Notes under the pieces: model-generated
The model's database searches: none
The model's input: the letters and a program-made list of their open reading frames with translations, nothing else
Told to the model about the DNA's origin: nothing
Source of the DNA: Kitagawia praeruptora
Taxonomy: Eukaryota > Streptophyta > Magnoliopsida > Apiales > Apiaceae
Assembly (NCBI GenBank): GCA_037693485.1
Contig: CM075351.1
Location: 68,846,001-68,910,000, forward strand
Length of the DNA stretch: 64,000 nucleotides
Direction: 5' to 3'
In this document: in pieces, positions 11,701 to 22,901 of the stretch
Numbering within the stretch: the first letter of the stretch is position 1
How the letters are laid out: each line of letters begins with the position of its first letter
Translations under genes and position numbers: made by a program

Positions 11701-13355
11701 AGGAGCTAAACATGAGACAACGACGGTGGTTGGAGTTGATCAAGGACTACGATTGTACCATTAGCTATCATCCAGGCAAGGCCAACGTAGTGGCAGATGC
11801 ACTAAGCCGGAAGGAAAGGTTAAATCTCTTAACCTCATCCGAGGAGTTACTCAAGGAATTCGAGAAATTGGAGATAGAGGTCCATACATCAGAAGCAGTC
11901 AGTGAAGTATTGTATGCCATGACCTTTCAGCCAGTATTATTAGAAAAGATCCGTAGATGTCAAGAACAGGTAATGGAGCAAGACAAAGCAAAATTAACCG
12001 GAGAAGAAATCAGGAGTCAAAAGGATGATAAAGGAATTCTAAGATTCTCTTCACGTATATGGGTACCTAATGTCGTGGAACTGAAGGATGAAATCTTGCG
12101 TGATGCACACAACTCCAGGTATTCTATTCACCCTGGCAGTACAAAGATGTATAGAGACTTGAAGCAATACTTTTGGTGGCCCGATATGAAGAAAGATATT
12201 GCAGAATACGTCAGCAAATGCTATACCTGTCAGAGAGTTAAAGCCGAGCATCAAAGGCCAAGTGGATTGCTACAACCTTTGGAAATTCCCGAATGGAAAT
12301 GGGAGCATCTTGCAATGGATTTTGTAGTAGGACTTCCGAAGACTCAATCAAACCATGATGCAATCTGGGTGATCATTGATAGGTTGACCAAATCAGCACA
12401 TTTTCTCCCCATCAACGAAAGATTTTCGCTAGAGAAACTGGTTCAACTATATTTGAAAGAGATCGTAGTACGACACGGGGTTCCTGTATCTATAGTATCT
12501 GATCGAGATCCTCGTTTCAATTCAAGATTCTGGAGGCAATTTCAAGAATGTTTAGGAACCAAACTAAATATGAGTACGGCATATCATCCTCAAACGGACG
12601 GACAAAGCGAGAGGACAATTCAGACCATAGAAGATATGTTAAGGGTATGTGTCCTGGATTTTAAGGGTAATTGGGATGAGCACTTACCGTTGGTGGAGTT
12701 CTCATATAACAATAGTTATCATGCCAGCATTGGAATGCCACCATATGAAGCTCTTTACGGCAGAAGATGTAGATCTCCGGTGTACTGGGAAGAAGTAGGA
12801 GAACGCACAATCTTGGGTCCAGAATTACTGCAACAGACGAAAGAAAAGATCGGATTAATACAGAAAAGATTAATCGCCGCTCAAGATCGACAGAAGAAAT
12901 ATGCAGATCAAAGCAGGAAGGACCAGAATTTTGAAGTCGGAGAATTGGTATTGCTGAAAGTATCGCCATGGAAAGCCGTAACCAGATTTGGGAAAAGAGG
13001 TAAACTCAAACCAAGATATGTTGGACCGTTCGAGATACTGAAGAAGATAGGGAAGCTTGCTTACGAATTAGCTTTGCCGCCACACATGCAGAACATCCAT
13101 AATGTGTTCCATATATCGATGCTGAGAAAGTACAATCCTGATCCAATGCACGCAATAGAATATGAGCCTGTAGATATTCAACCTGACTTATCTTTTGTTG
13201 AGCAACCAGTTGAGATAGTAGATCATAAGGTTAAGGTATTAAGAAATAAGACAATACCTCTAGTTAGAGTGTTATGGAGGAATCCCTTGGTTGAAGAATC
13301 AACATGGGAAGTAGAAAGTGAAATGCGAGCTCAGTATCCGCACTTATTTTCTTAA
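8751..13355 (+). CDS. Gag-Pol polyprotein, chromovirus (Tekay type)
   Basis: An uninterrupted 1534-codon polyprotein. I chose the ATG at 8751 (MDNQPPNG) because the upstream in-frame extension from 8571 does not resemble gag. Domains in order: retrotransposon gag; two CCHC zinc knuckles (CFRCGKKGHFANTC and CQKCGNKGHLTKDC); aspartic protease with VLIDSGATKSF; reverse transcriptase with the catalytic FIDDILIYS; RNase H (FSDASQKG, TDHKSLKY); integrase with an HHCC zinc finger (H..H..CYTCQRVKAEH) and DDE core (MDFVVGLPK, VSDRDPRF, GQSERTIQ); then the NIHNVFHISMLRKY segment and a C-terminal chromodomain-like tail (VRVLWRN...STWEVE). It copies the element RNA and integrates the cDNA. The open frame and matching LTRs suggest competence. 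The tail is the part linked to heterochromatin targeting in chromoviruses. Confidence 0.95.
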   Translation: MDNQPPNGNHTGNANNNQNFGEQGNIIMMQQMLELFRQQTENLTRQQQQPPAPQAVTFKTFQSVKPPEFQGSADPVEARAWLKEIEKALALVNVEENKKTEFVSYFLKGEANYWWEARKALEGVGVTPWERFKELFLEKYYPRFMQNQMEIKFLELKQEGNATEYEAKFTELARFVPDLVDTEEKRARRFQQGLKPWLRSRVAAFELTTYSSVVQKALIIEGESESSNKEREGKKRKFNNQSGSSFQGRVQNNFSYRPAFQPRGNGRPGNGIQNLGNQGNRFPNINQQQGNRFPGNNQPQGGRFANNNQQRGMRPPLPACKICGRNHEGPCNLPNIVCFRCGKKGHFANTCNAPTASWTGCQKCGNKGHLTKDCTINLNPGNQNKATGTNNVGQPRARVFNMTMTDAEQNSDVITGTLSINSTNAKVLIDSGATKSFISEEFASKLECECQLLSEALVIEIANQERIPVMKIYPAHEIEISGQRFHADLIPFKLGEFEVILGMDWLTKYSAQIDCKKKELKLKLDGDIDVVFHGQKQAKKLLTMMRAKRLLRQGCEAYLAYVMDTDKEVPQIEHIPVVNEFLDVFPEELPGLPPDREIEFAIDLAPGTEPISKAPYRMAPVEMKELAKQLQELLDKGVIRPSVSPWGAPVLFVKKKDGSMRLCIDYRELNKLTIKNKYPLPRIDDLFDQLKGAVWFSKIDLRSGYHQLKIKAVDIPKTAFRTRYGHYEFLVMPFGLTNAPAAFMDMMNRVFKKYLDKFVIVFIDDILIYSKSEEEHAEHLRTALEILRKEKLYAKFSKCEFWLREVQFLGHVVTNEGIKVDPAKIEAIMNWEQPRTPTEVRSFLGLAGYYRRLVKDFAKIAASLTKLTRKNEKFEWNEKCEQSFQELKKRLITAPVLVLPNESGNFVIFSDASQKGLGCVLMQDGKVIAYASRQLKIHERKYPTHDLELAVIVFALKLWRHYLYGEKCEIFTDHKSLKYIFTQKELNMRQRRWLELIKDYDCTISYHPGKANVVADALSRKERLNLLTSSEELLKEFEKLEIEVHTSEAVSEVLYAMTFQPVLLEKIRRCQEQVMEQDKAKLTGEEIRSQKDDKGILRFSSRIWVPNVVELKDEILRDAHNSRYSIHPGSTKMYRDLKQYFWWPDMKKDIAEYVSKCYTCQRVKAEHQRPSGLLQPLEIPEWKWEHLAMDFVVGLPKTQSNHDAIWVIIDRLTKSAHFLPINERFSLEKLVQLYLKEIVVRHGVPVSIVSDRDPRFNSRFWRQFQECLGTKLNMSTAYHPQTDGQSERTIQTIEDMLRVCVLDFKGNWDEHLPLVEFSYNNSYHASIGMPPYEALYGRRCRSPVYWEEVGERTILGPELLQQTKEKIGLIQKRLIAAQDRQKKYADQSRKDQNFEVGELVLLKVSPWKAVTRFGKRGKLKPRYVGPFEILKKIGKLAYELALPPHMQNIHNVFHISMLRKYNPDPMHAIEYEPVDIQPDLSFVEQPVEIVDHKVKVLRNKTIPLVRVLWRNPLVEESTWEVESEMRAQYPHLFS

Positions 13356-13383
13356 GTGGGATTCTGGGGGCAGAATCCTTATA

Positions 13384-13395
13384 AGGGGGGAAGGA
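13384..13395 (+). other. Polypurine tract of the Tekay element
   Basis: AGGGGGGAAGGA lies immediately before the 3' LTR TG. This is the expected position for plus-strand priming. Confidence 0.85.
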
Positions 13396-16300
13396 TGTAA
13401 CGACCGGGAAAAATTTCGTGTATTTTATTATGTTAAAATATGTTTTTAGTTGATTTTATTGTGTTGCAGTTTATTTTTAATGCATTTAAACGCGTTACAA
13501 TTTTTATTAAATAGGGAAATGATCCCATACGTGTTATGTGACTTCTGTGTAGCTTAGATAGTTTTATTCCATTTTTCTGTAATTTTTATATTTTTAGAAT
13601 ACAATTATTTCGCGTTTTAATTTTCGGATCCAGCCCCTATACTGAATCTGAAGCCTTGTTTTTGATAAAATTATGTTTATATAATGATAGGATATTTAAA
13701 GATGCATTATTTTATAATTTTTGTAATATTCATAATTTTTGGGAAATTTTGGCATATATATTATATTTGTTTAAAAATAAAAATTTTACATTTTTATCCC
13801 ATAAAAATTATTTTTAAGGCATGATAATTTTAATTAGGGGCTAAAAATATTTTTGGGGTATTAATTTGATTTAGGATAAATACCAGCAGATTTTTATTTA
13901 ATTAATCAAAATAATCAAAAAAATCAGATTTTTTGGTTTTTATTTTCTGTAAAATCTGGAAAATAGTTCTTGGTGTTCTTGAGGATTAATCGGTCTTTTG
14001 ACAGTGATTCCGGCATCCAAATCGTTCATGTGGGTAACCAAACTGAAGCTCTTGATCTCTACTACATGTTTATGTGTGTTTTAACATCCTAAATTGCTTG
14101 AATCGAAAATTCATAATTTTAGTTTAATATTCGAAATTTCATGAATTTATTGTGAATCATACAGTGATTTGTTGTTGATATGGTTAGTACCTATAGATTG
14201 TATATAATCTCAGGAGCATCATGATAATTTTTGTTTGATTTTTAGTATCTTAAAACTCGAAATCGAATTTTGTGGGGGTGAGAATAATTTTCAATTTTCC
14301 GGATTGATTGTTGATTGTTTGATGATTTTGATGATTGATATGAGTCATTGAACTCCTAAGCTTCGTTTTGGTGTATAAAATGTTGGATTTGGTTGAGAAA
14401 TGAGAAAAATCGGAGTTCACCGGTGAGGTGACCGGATTTTGCTTCGGTTTTGCTCGGAATCTGGGTTCGGGGGATTCTGGGTTTGTTTGAATGGTATATC
14501 TGTGTTTAGGAGGTGATTTGGAGTGTGTTGGTGATTTAAAACGTAACGATTGGTACGTTTTAAGGGTTGCCGGAGGTGGCCGGAAATTTTTTTCCGGTGA
14601 CCGGAAACTGGGTAACCTCCATTGATGGAGGTGGTGTTCTTGAAGCATTCATGTGAAGATGGTGATGAATAGTACCTGTTTGATCCTCAAAATCTGTTAA
14701 CCTTTTCTGAAAAGTGATTTTGGAATTGATTTTTACTTTTTACCAATTATTTTTACTTTTATTTACTTTTAATTACTTTTATTTACTTTCATTTACTTTT
14801 ATTTACTTTAATTAATTAATAATTCTGAATTCAATTATTAATTTCAGAAATTTTATTTTCTGAAAATGTTTTATAAATCTAGAATTTATTTCTGAATTTT
14901 ATTTTAATTATTTCTTTATTTCTTTATTTATTTGTTTTTAATTCGAAATAATTAAGAATTAAATTCTTTTAATTATATTAATTAATCTCAAATAATGATT
15001 TAATTAATTTGATTATCTAATAAATGTAATTATTTATTAGATAATTTTATTAATTAATTATTACTTGATTCTAATTAATTTATTTAGGATTATTAACCAA
15101 TTTTCTGTTTAAAAGTGATTTAAAATGAAATAAAATTGTTTTAAATCCTAAAAATAATCCGGGAACGGTAAAAATAGTTTTAAAATTCTAAAATTATTTA
15201 TAAACCCAGATTAGATAATTATAAAAATATTTTGGTGATCCAATAATTACTCAGAGGGTTTATTAATGATCCTTTTTGATTCGGGAAGGGTTATTTAAAT
15301 CTTTTAAAATTCTTTTAATTATTTTAAAAATACTTTTAAACATGATAATAATAATTTGAGTGCTCCTTTGTCTGTAAGACGTATGTGCTATGTGATTATG
15401 TGTGTGAATGCTCCGTACATGTTATTAATTGTATTAAATATTCATTCGGTAGTGATACAACGTACGGGTAGACACTAAAACCGAGGTATGATTTGTATAT
15501 GGTCTTATGCCTACCTAGCTAGATGTTTAAAATAGCATGTTTTAATGTAGAAGTGGGAGGAACCCTAGCTAGTGGGCAGAGTTACCTGCAGTATTCGTAG
15601 AAGTGAGGAAACCTTAGCCAACGAGTATAGCTTACCAATCACATATTCAGGCAAGTATTTTCCCCTTGATCATCTTATACACTGTTTATTTTATGTTCAT
15701 TGATTCATATCATGATGAATAGCTATTGTTCGGAGCTATTTGTGATTCTTAAATATTTTTGTGCGAACACAGTTGCTTGATATTGTTACCCTTGATGTGG
15801 GGAATTGTTTAAGATAAACTCTTCATATCCTTATTATAGTATTAAATAATAAGGATGTGAACTGTATGTGAAACTAAGCATTTCCTGTTGAATTCGGAAA
15901 TTGCTCTATTGGATTGGAAAATGGTAAAGCGTAGGAGGCCACGTTGAGTAGTTGGTCCAGCTATATTTAAGGAGGATATGGTAACCATTCCATCTTCCTA
16001 TAGGCTAACATTACTTGCCTATTTTGGTACCCTCATGAAATCCGGACTATACACACACGGAAAAAAAAAAGAGAATACCGGTGGAGTATAGAGGGTCCCA
16101 TTGCTTATGAACCTGATCAGGGGGCAATGGTGTTTTATGTTTCAGTTATATAAGTGTATCCAATCCATATCGCCAGAATGGCTATTATATACTGTGAGTT
16201 GGTAGATGATTCATTTTTATGACATGCCAAATGATTTCAGTTATGATTTGAATTATATCATGGTTGTTGATTCAGTTTCTCTATAAACTGTTTTACATTT

Positions 16301-16758
16301 CAGTTGATATCATGCAGAACTTATCCTGTTTTATTAAAAAAAAAATTTATATATACTTGCTGGGCATTTCTTTGGCTCACTCTTGTTTTCACAAAACCTT
16401 TCCAGAGGAGCAGTATGTTTCCGACCAGCCGTTCGGACCGTATTAGAGAGGGGCAGAGTGGCCGTGTGTCTGCACCCCAGACCTTACAGGTATTTGCGGG
16501 TTTCTGTCGGCGCTAGATAGAATTTTAAATAAAATGGGATGTAATAATAAAATAATACTAGACTGGATTTAGGTTGAGTTTATTTTATGGTTTGTAATAA
16601 GTGAGTAGTTTACTTTTGGGCTGTAACTGCTTGGTTTCATACAATAACCTGTTTGCGATCTTTGGTTGGCGGGGTCAGTTGCGCATTCTGATTTATTTTA
16701 TTAGTTGTGATTGGTTGGTGACCCCCAGATCTAGACCCCGGATTTGGAGGGTGTCACA
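13396..16758 (+). repeat. 3' LTR of the Tekay element
   Basis: 3363 bp, same ends as the 5' LTR, followed directly by the AAGCC target duplication. A 132-codon antisense frame occurs in both LTRs (4891-5289 and 14250-14648), but I see no family in it. Confidence 0.95.
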
Positions 16759-16817
16759 AAGCCCAAGTACCGACCTAATGACTACCAAGCTTCTAATATT
16801 TCAGTTTTAATAATATA

Positions 16818-17915
16818 CTAGCTTATAGCCCGTGCGATGCACGGATTTATTTTTGATATGTAACAAATTTTATTTTATGTTACAATAATATTTTTATAAT
16901 CATTATTTACCATATTTTATTTTAATTTTAATATTAATAATTTAATATATTTTAATTAATAATATGCCTGGTTTAAAACTTATATTATAAAATTTTAAAA
17001 TAAACATATCGTTGATAGAATTCGAACCTTGAATATAATATATTTAATCATTAGATTTAACGATTTTGATTTTTTACTAAAAAAATAATGGTCATTATTC
17101 ATAGTATACGGATTTTTATTATATTTTATTAGTGATTAGAAAATATGATATGATATTTTTGGGTATATATTAATTATTTGTAGATATGATATGATTGGAA
17201 GATATGATATGATTGATGTTTTTAGGTGTTTATAAAAGGTAATTTCTTCGACTAAAAGTAAATGTGAAAAAGACAATCGACTAATTACCATTAATTATAT
17301 TATGTTATTATTTATTTTAGGTGTTTTAATAGCATAGATATTGTATATATATATTTTTATAATAAAGGTTAAATAAGTAAATTCACGAAATACTAAAAAA
17401 CATATACCAAAAAGTAGGTACCAAAATTTTTAATGTTTCGACAATTATATAATTAATTAATTTTAATTTAATATATTTTATATACTCATGTTTACGGATT
17501 ATAATAATGTTTCCTTATTATAAACAACGTATACATATTTTTAATACATTTTATTAATAATTGAAAAATATGATGTGATATTTTCGGGTATATATTAATG
17601 ATTGTAAAATTAGTTTTAAATTAAAAATGTTACGTGTTTTAATTCGAAAGGAAATATTAATGATTGGAAGATATGATATGATTGATGTTTTTAGGTGTTT
17701 ATAAAAGGTAACATCTTCAATTAAAAGTAAATGTGAAAAAAGGCAATCGACTAACCATTAATTTATATTATGTTATTATTTATTTTTGGAGTTTTAATAG
17801 TATAGATATCATATATATTTTTCTTTATAATGAAGGGTAAATAAGTAAATTCACAATGTACCAAAAAATAGGTACCAAAACTTTTAATGTTTCGGCTTTT
17901 ATATAATAGTATAGA
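16818..17915 (-). mobile_element. Non-autonomous Helitron, about 1.1 kb
   Basis: Read on the minus strand it starts TCTATACTATTATATAAAAG (ending at 17915) and finishes with a CCGTGCATCGCACGGGC hairpin followed by TATAAGCTAG (at 16818). Helitrons insert between A and T with no target duplication, and the flanks fit. The body is AT-rich and non-coding, with an internal repeated unit (GGAAGATATGATATGATTGA, near 17196 and 17664). Confidence 0.8.
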
Positions 17916-20056
17916 TAGATATGTTGTTCATGATATTTTTAGAAAATGATGGATTTTAGTTTGAAAATATTGAAAAGATATTGAAAAGGTGAAAAATTTT
18001 AGATGAACACGTAATCGGTTAGTTATTAGTTATTATATTGTTATTATTTTATTGTACTTAAATAAAGCAAACCAAATAGGTTTTTCTGAAAAAAATTTAA
18101 AAAAGGTAATGTATTTTAGCTGAAAAAGGTAATTGGTTAATTATTAGTAATTATAATATTTTATTTTATTAAACATAATTGCTCATAGTTTTTTTTAGAA
18201 AAGGAAAAATCTTAGCTAAATAAACTGTATTTTACGTAAAAAGAAAAATTGGCTATTGAAAAATAGAAAATGTAGCATATTTTACTTGATAAAGGAAATA
18301 ATTTCTCATATTTTATGTGTAAAAAGATTAGTTATTGAAAAATAGAAAAGGTAACATGTTTTACCTGAAGAAGAAAATTTATTAGTTATTAGTAATTATA
18401 AATAATTAAGTAAGGATAATTACGTAAAATAACATGTGCCATTAAATAAGGGTAAATAAATCAATTAATTGAAAAAAATAGAAAAATATAAAAGGTAACA
18501 TATTTTAACTGAAAAAGGTAATTGATTAATTATTAGGAGTAAAGTTCTATGGAGTACTCATTTAGTTGGAGTACTCGGAGTACATATACATTTTGCATTC
18601 AAAATTTTGCAAACTTTATTATTTTGCAAAGTTTATTACATGAATATCACTATTTTATTGAAAATCTTGCAAATTTTGTATGTTTTGCTAACAAAATATT
18701 GCAAAACGAATTGTTTTGCGAGTCACATTTTGGTTGCAAAACATATATGTTCTGATTGCAAAAAATCAAGGTTTTTCAAGATGAACATATTGCAAAATAT
18801 ACATGATTTTCAAGATTATCATTGAATTATCATTTTCATATAATAAGGTTTACAAAATAATAAATTTTAAAATATTTTGAATGCCGAACGTATATATACT
18901 CCAAATACTCCAATAAAAAAAATACTCCATAGAACTTTTCTCTAATTATTAGTAATTATAATATTTTATTTTATTAAACAGAATTGTTAATAGTGTTAAA
19001 TAGAACCGCCGATGATATAATTGGAAAAAAAAAATAGATTTTAGTTAGAGAAAATAGAAAGGTAACATGAAGATGACTTGATTCATGTGAAAATGGCAAT
19101 TGCTCATAATTTTTAGAAAATGAGAAATTAATGTTGCCCGTTATATTTCTAGGAAAAAAGGGAATTTAATTAGAAAAAATTATATATTTTAGTTGAAAAG
19201 GTAATCAGTTAATTATAGTATTATAATATTAGTATTATTTTATTTTTATTAAATAGAAATGCCCGTGATCTAATTGGAAAAAAGGAGGTTTTAGTAAGAG
19301 AAAAGAAAAAAGGTAACGTGATTTGGCTGAAAAAGGTAACCGTCCATGATATAATTGGAAAAAGAAAGATTTTAGTTAGAGAAAAGAGAAAAGGTAACGT
19401 GTTTTGATTAAAAAAGGTAATTGATTAGTTAATAGTAATTATAATATAATTATGTTATTTTATTAAACAAAATTGCTCATAGTGTTTTTAAAAAAGAAAA
19501 ATTTTAGTTAGATAAAATGTAAAAGATATTCTAATTTACATGAAAAAGGAAATTATTTAATTATTGAAAAATAGAAAAGGTAATATGTTTAACCTGAAAG
19601 AGGAAATTGATTTATAAAGGATAAATTTTAGTTAGATAAAATATAAAAGATATTGTATTTTACTTGAAAAATGAAATTATTTAATTCTTGAAAAGTAGAA
19701 AAGATAATATGTTTAATCTGATAAAGGAAATTGATTAGTTTGTAGTAATTGAGTAAGGGTAAATAAGTAAAATCAACAGGTAGAAAAGGTAATATGTTTA
19801 ACCTGAAAAAGAAAATTGATTCATAAAAGAGAAATTTTAGTTAGATAAAATATAAAAGATATTTTATTTTACTTGAAAAAGGAAATTATTTAATTCTTGA
19901 AAAGTAGAAAAGATAATATGTTTAATCTGACCAAGGAAATTGATTGGTTAGTAGTAATTGAGTAAGGGTAAATAAGTAAAATCAACAGGTACCGTACCGA
20001 CCGACCAACCGACCAACCAAACTTTTAATGTTTCAGCTTTTATATAATAGTATAGA
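17916..20056 (-). mobile_element. AT-rich Helitron-like repeat block
   Basis: About 2.1 kb of degenerate repeats built on phrases such as GGTAATTG(A/G)TTAGTTATTAGT and GAAAAATTTTAGTTAGATAAAA, roughly 100-200 bp apart. The right boundary (20056) is a Helitron 5' end of the same type as at 17915 (minus-strand TCTATACTATTATATAAAAG). The matching 3' hairpin is not visible, so the element is probably truncated. One MITE (18537-18942) is inserted. No protein frame is supported. Confidence 0.55.
18537..18942. mobile_element. MITE with 10-bp TSD (Mutator-like)
   Basis: 406 bp. Left end GAGTAAAGTTCTATGGAGTA and right end, read on the other strand, GAGAAAAGTTCTATGGAGTA, with similarity continuing to about 45 bp. 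The direct repeat TAATTATTAG lies at 18527-18536 and 18943-18952. A 9-10 bp duplication points to a Mutator-type origin. The interior contains many TTGCAAA/TTTGCAA words. Confidence 0.8.
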
Positions 20057-20063
20057 TACTATT

Positions 20064-20280
20064 GGGGTGTTTGGGGGAACTTATTTACAGAATAAGTCAA
20101 CTTATTTTAAGATAAAGTTAAAGATTCCTAACTTTCCAACTTATTTTTCAACTTATTTTTGCAACTTATTGAATATCAAACATATATTAAATACTTGTAC
20201 AAAAAAAATTTATCAAAATATAAAATTTTTACCCGAAAATAAGTCAATAAGTCCATAAAAGAAGGTGAGGCAAACACCCC
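20064..20280. mobile_element. MITE with GGGGTGTTTG termini
   Basis: 217 bp, starting GGGGTGTTTGGGGGAAC and ending GAGGCAAACACCCC. The paralogous segment at about 25044 lacks it and reads ATACTATATTAG, so the insertion point is defined. The TSD is short and unclear (CTAT or 3 bp). Termini resemble PIF/Harbinger (Tourist) or hAT MITEs. A related element is at 23774-24268. Confidence 0.65.
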
Positions 20281-20407
20281 CTATATTAGAACTCGTGCAC
20301 AAATTCTTCTTAATATTATATTATATGGGTTTTCTATTCAATTTGAATTGAAATTTTAAAACATGAATTTGGTAGGCCTAAAATTTTTAAATGATACCAT
20401 TTGATAA

Positions 20408-20438
<31 letters not shown>
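20281..20438. repeat. Segment duplicated at 25044-25206
   Basis: It starts CTATATTAGAACTCGTGCAC and runs into a (TA)n tract. It is nearly identical to 25044-25206, with a few substitutions. There is no coding sequence. The first 20 bases, read in reverse, resemble a decayed Helitron 3' hairpin. Confidence 0.8.
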
Positions 20439-20442
<4 letters not shown>

Positions 20443-21935
20443 GGTTATTCAAGTGAGACCCCCCTTATTGTGAGAATTGCATATTGGGCCAAAAATTAGA
20501 GCCCAATATATAACGCGCGCGACACGACCTTTTTATGCTTTAGATACAGCCTGGTCACATTCATAGCTACTTTCTTTATTGTTCACCATTACCAACGAAA
20601 CAAATACACACTCTCTGTTCCTTTTTGCTCTAAACCTGCAAATCACCCCAAATTTGCCGATGTGCCAGATAAAAGCCAACTTAATTTTTTTTTGAAATGG
20701 ACAATATAGGCACCATACTTGATCCTCATCATAGACTACATTAAGAACTTCTGCTTCCGATCAGATTGAATTACAGCCTACAGTTTTCTGAACAAACAAT
20801 ATAATAACAACTATTTATTAAACATTTGTACGAGTCGTACGCAATCAGCATTCAGACAAGTCGAAAGATTTTGCAGGAGACTCAATTCCCATATCTATGA
20901 CAATATTATATTCAAGATTATTTGAATCTCCCTTTAAACAATATATGACAACCCTGAATACTAATTCATCAGATATTAGTGTGGATGTTAAAACACTTGT
21001 TTAAGTAATTGTCACCATTTCCCTAGCCTATACAGCCTCAAACCACATATCTCCAAATCACCACCACTCCTATCACCCACAGAATCACCAATTTTCGGTC
21101 AAAAATCACAAAAAATTCAAAGCAAATCACCGAAAATTCAAAGCAAATCACCAAAAAATTAAATACAAACCATCAAAAATTCGAGCATAAATCATCAAAA
21201 AATTTAGATTTGAGATAAGACGAATCACAACACCACCATCTCCGGTCGCCACCACCACCAAATCAACGAAAATTCAAAGCAAATCACCAAAAAAATCAAT
21301 ACAAATCACCAATATTTTAGATCACAGTCACCACCAATAGCTATAGAATTACCAAACTAAAATTTTAATCCAGAATTCAAAGACAAATCACTAATTTTAC
21401 ACCCAAATCACCAAAAATTTTGGGCACAAAATCACAAAAAAAAAATAGATTTAAGTTCGTAACTATCAAATTTATCAGATCTGAGTAATCGTCACCATTT
21501 CCCTAGCCTATACAGCCTAGTCAAAAAAATTTAAGCCATAGAGGAAGGATGTTTCAATGTCGAGTTTTTAAAATGATAGAGTTTGATATTACAAGGAGAG
21601 ATAGAGAGGGAGGGAGGGAGAGAGAGAGAGAGAGGTAGAGATAATTGGTTGGAGATGGAGAAAGAGAGATGAGGACAGACATAAAGAGAGGTATGAGAAA
21701 TGAAGACGGTGCCCCTGCGGGGCCATATGTCGAAAAGAAGGAAGAGGAGGTGGTGCCGGTCGCCTGAGAAGACGACTGATTCCTGTGTCGGTGGCGGTGG
21801 AGGTGGGAAATTGACGGGGTGGGTACTGGGTATTAATATATTTAGATTAGATTGTGTGGTCCATATTAAGTAGTATAGTATAAAATGGAAAGCTCTCAAT
21901 TCTCAAAATAAGGGGGGGTCTCATTTGAGCACTTG

Positions 21936-21937
<2 letters not shown>
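20439..21937. mobile_element. TA-flanked TIR element, family D (1.5 kb)
   Basis: Bounded by (TA)n on both sides. The left end contains TCAAGTGAGACCCCCCTTAT, and the right end on the other strand contains TCAAATGAGACCCCCCCTTA; the TIR is about 41 bp. The interior has repeated CAAATCACCAAAAATT phrases (21050-21430), a (GA)n purine run at 21597-21640, and GGTGCCCCTGCGGGGCCAT (near 21709), shared with family C. A 122-codon minus-strand frame (21531-21899) is low-complexity and not convincing. The captured-gene look of 20560-21480 (UTR-like) is only an impression. Confidence 0.75.
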
Positions 21938-21970
<33 letters not shown>

Positions 21971-21973
<3 letters not shown>

Positions 21974-22345
21974 CTTGTTCTAATAGAAACTAACTTAGAA
22001 TAGAAACTAGAAACTAAACCTAAATTAAATATTTCAAGCTAATCTAATGACCAAATTAGGGGTACCCCAATACAAAAAACGTTTAAAATTATTGGCTCTA
22101 TTCAACAAAAAAATTAAAAAAAATTAAAAAATTAAAAAAAAGTTATTGTTCACATGATGACGTGGCACGTGAACAGTAACTTTTTTTTTAATTTTTTTTT
22201 ATATTTTTGTTGAATAGAGCCAGGAATTTTATAAGTTTTTTGTGAAGGTGCCCCTAGCGGGGCCATTAAAATAAATGAAATATAATTTATTTAATGTAGG
22301 TTTCTAGTTTCTATTATAAAGTTGGTTTCTATTTGAACGCTAGCC
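21971..22345. mobile_element. MITE, TA-flanked family C, copy 2
   Basis: Same 40-bp TIR, central GTGAAC palindrome and GGTGCCCC...GGGGCC motif as copy 1. It joins family D through a (TA)n tract (21938-21970) and cuts off the left part of the family B copy that follows. Confidence 0.8.
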
Positions 22346-22349
22346 TATA

Positions 22350-22443
22350 TATAATAAAATATTATAAAATTTATAATAAAAAAAAAAATTATGATGGTAT
22401 GCTATGGGACTCTATATAAGGAGGACCTCCATGAAATATTAAC
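22350..22443. mobile_element. MITE family B, right-end fragment
   Basis: Only the last 90 bases or so remain (ATGATGGTATGCTATGGGAC onward). It corresponds to copy 1 at 2020-2113 in the duplicated cluster. Confidence 0.65.
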
Positions 22444-22455
22444 ATATATATATAT

Positions 22456-22849
22456 GGGCGGTATATAGAGTTCCGTAATATACCATCATAAAAATGCATA
22501 TAACACATATATTTATCACATTTTTCAAAAATCATTCTACAGTAGAATTAAAAACAAGATTATACCAACATTTTTAATTCAAAAATCATTGAAAATTATG
22601 CAATATTTCAACATTATTCTACAGTAGAATAAATATTCCGCAGAATAATTCTGCTGTAGAACCAATTTTGAAAATCAACTTTTTTATTCAAGTTTTAAGT
22701 TTTAAATTATATATAAATTATATATATAGTATTATTCTACATTAGAATCACATTTTATAAGTATTCTATAATAAAATTTATAATAAAAATAATGATTTAT
22801 GATGGTATGATACGTGATTCTATATAAGGAGGTCCTTCATGGAATATTA

Positions 22850-22851
<2 letters not shown>
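22456..22851. mobile_element. MITE family B, copy in second cluster
   Basis: Counterpart of 2119-2500, with a complete left end (GGGCGGTATATAGAGTTCCG). Flanked by (TA)n on both sides. Confidence 0.7.

Positions 22852-22899
<48 letters not shown>

Positions 22900-22901
<2 letters not shown>

Larger units (their letters stand above)
4037..16758 (+). mobile_element. Complete Tekay-type Ty3-gypsy chromovirus
   Basis: A 12.7-kb element with two near-identical long LTRs beginning TGTAACGACC and ending GTGTCACA. It has a 5-bp target duplication AAGCC (4032-4036 and 16759-16763), a primer site complementary to initiator Met-tRNA and a polypurine tract before the 3' LTR. The internal gag-pol frame has no break. 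About five differences are visible between the LTRs over 3.36 kb, so the insertion is very recent. It sits inside a Helitron. Lineage assignment rests on the domain order and the C-terminal chromodomain region. Confidence 0.95.
3327..16816 (-). mobile_element. Non-autonomous Helitron, split by the Tekay element
   Basis: Read on the minus strand, the 3' end lies at 3327: a CCCGTGC...GCACGGG hairpin followed by TTATAAGCTAG, the hairpin-plus-CTAG terminus of plant Helitrons. Helitron sequence runs 3327-4036 and resumes at 16759-16816. The paralogue at 24282-25046 shows the same sequence without interruption. There is no Rep/helicase coding. The 5' TC end is degenerate. Confidence 0.7.

Noticed and set aside
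18549..18825. Two overlapping ORFs of about 70 codons
   Set aside because: Inside a MITE with TTTTGCAA repeats; no sign of coding.
20028..20258. ORF across the 20-kb MITE
   Set aside because: Spans a Helitron end and a MITE; AT-rich chance frame.
21531..21899. 122-codon minus-strand ORF in family D
   Set aside because: Built on a (GA)n run and proline codons, and overlaps the terminal inverted repeat.
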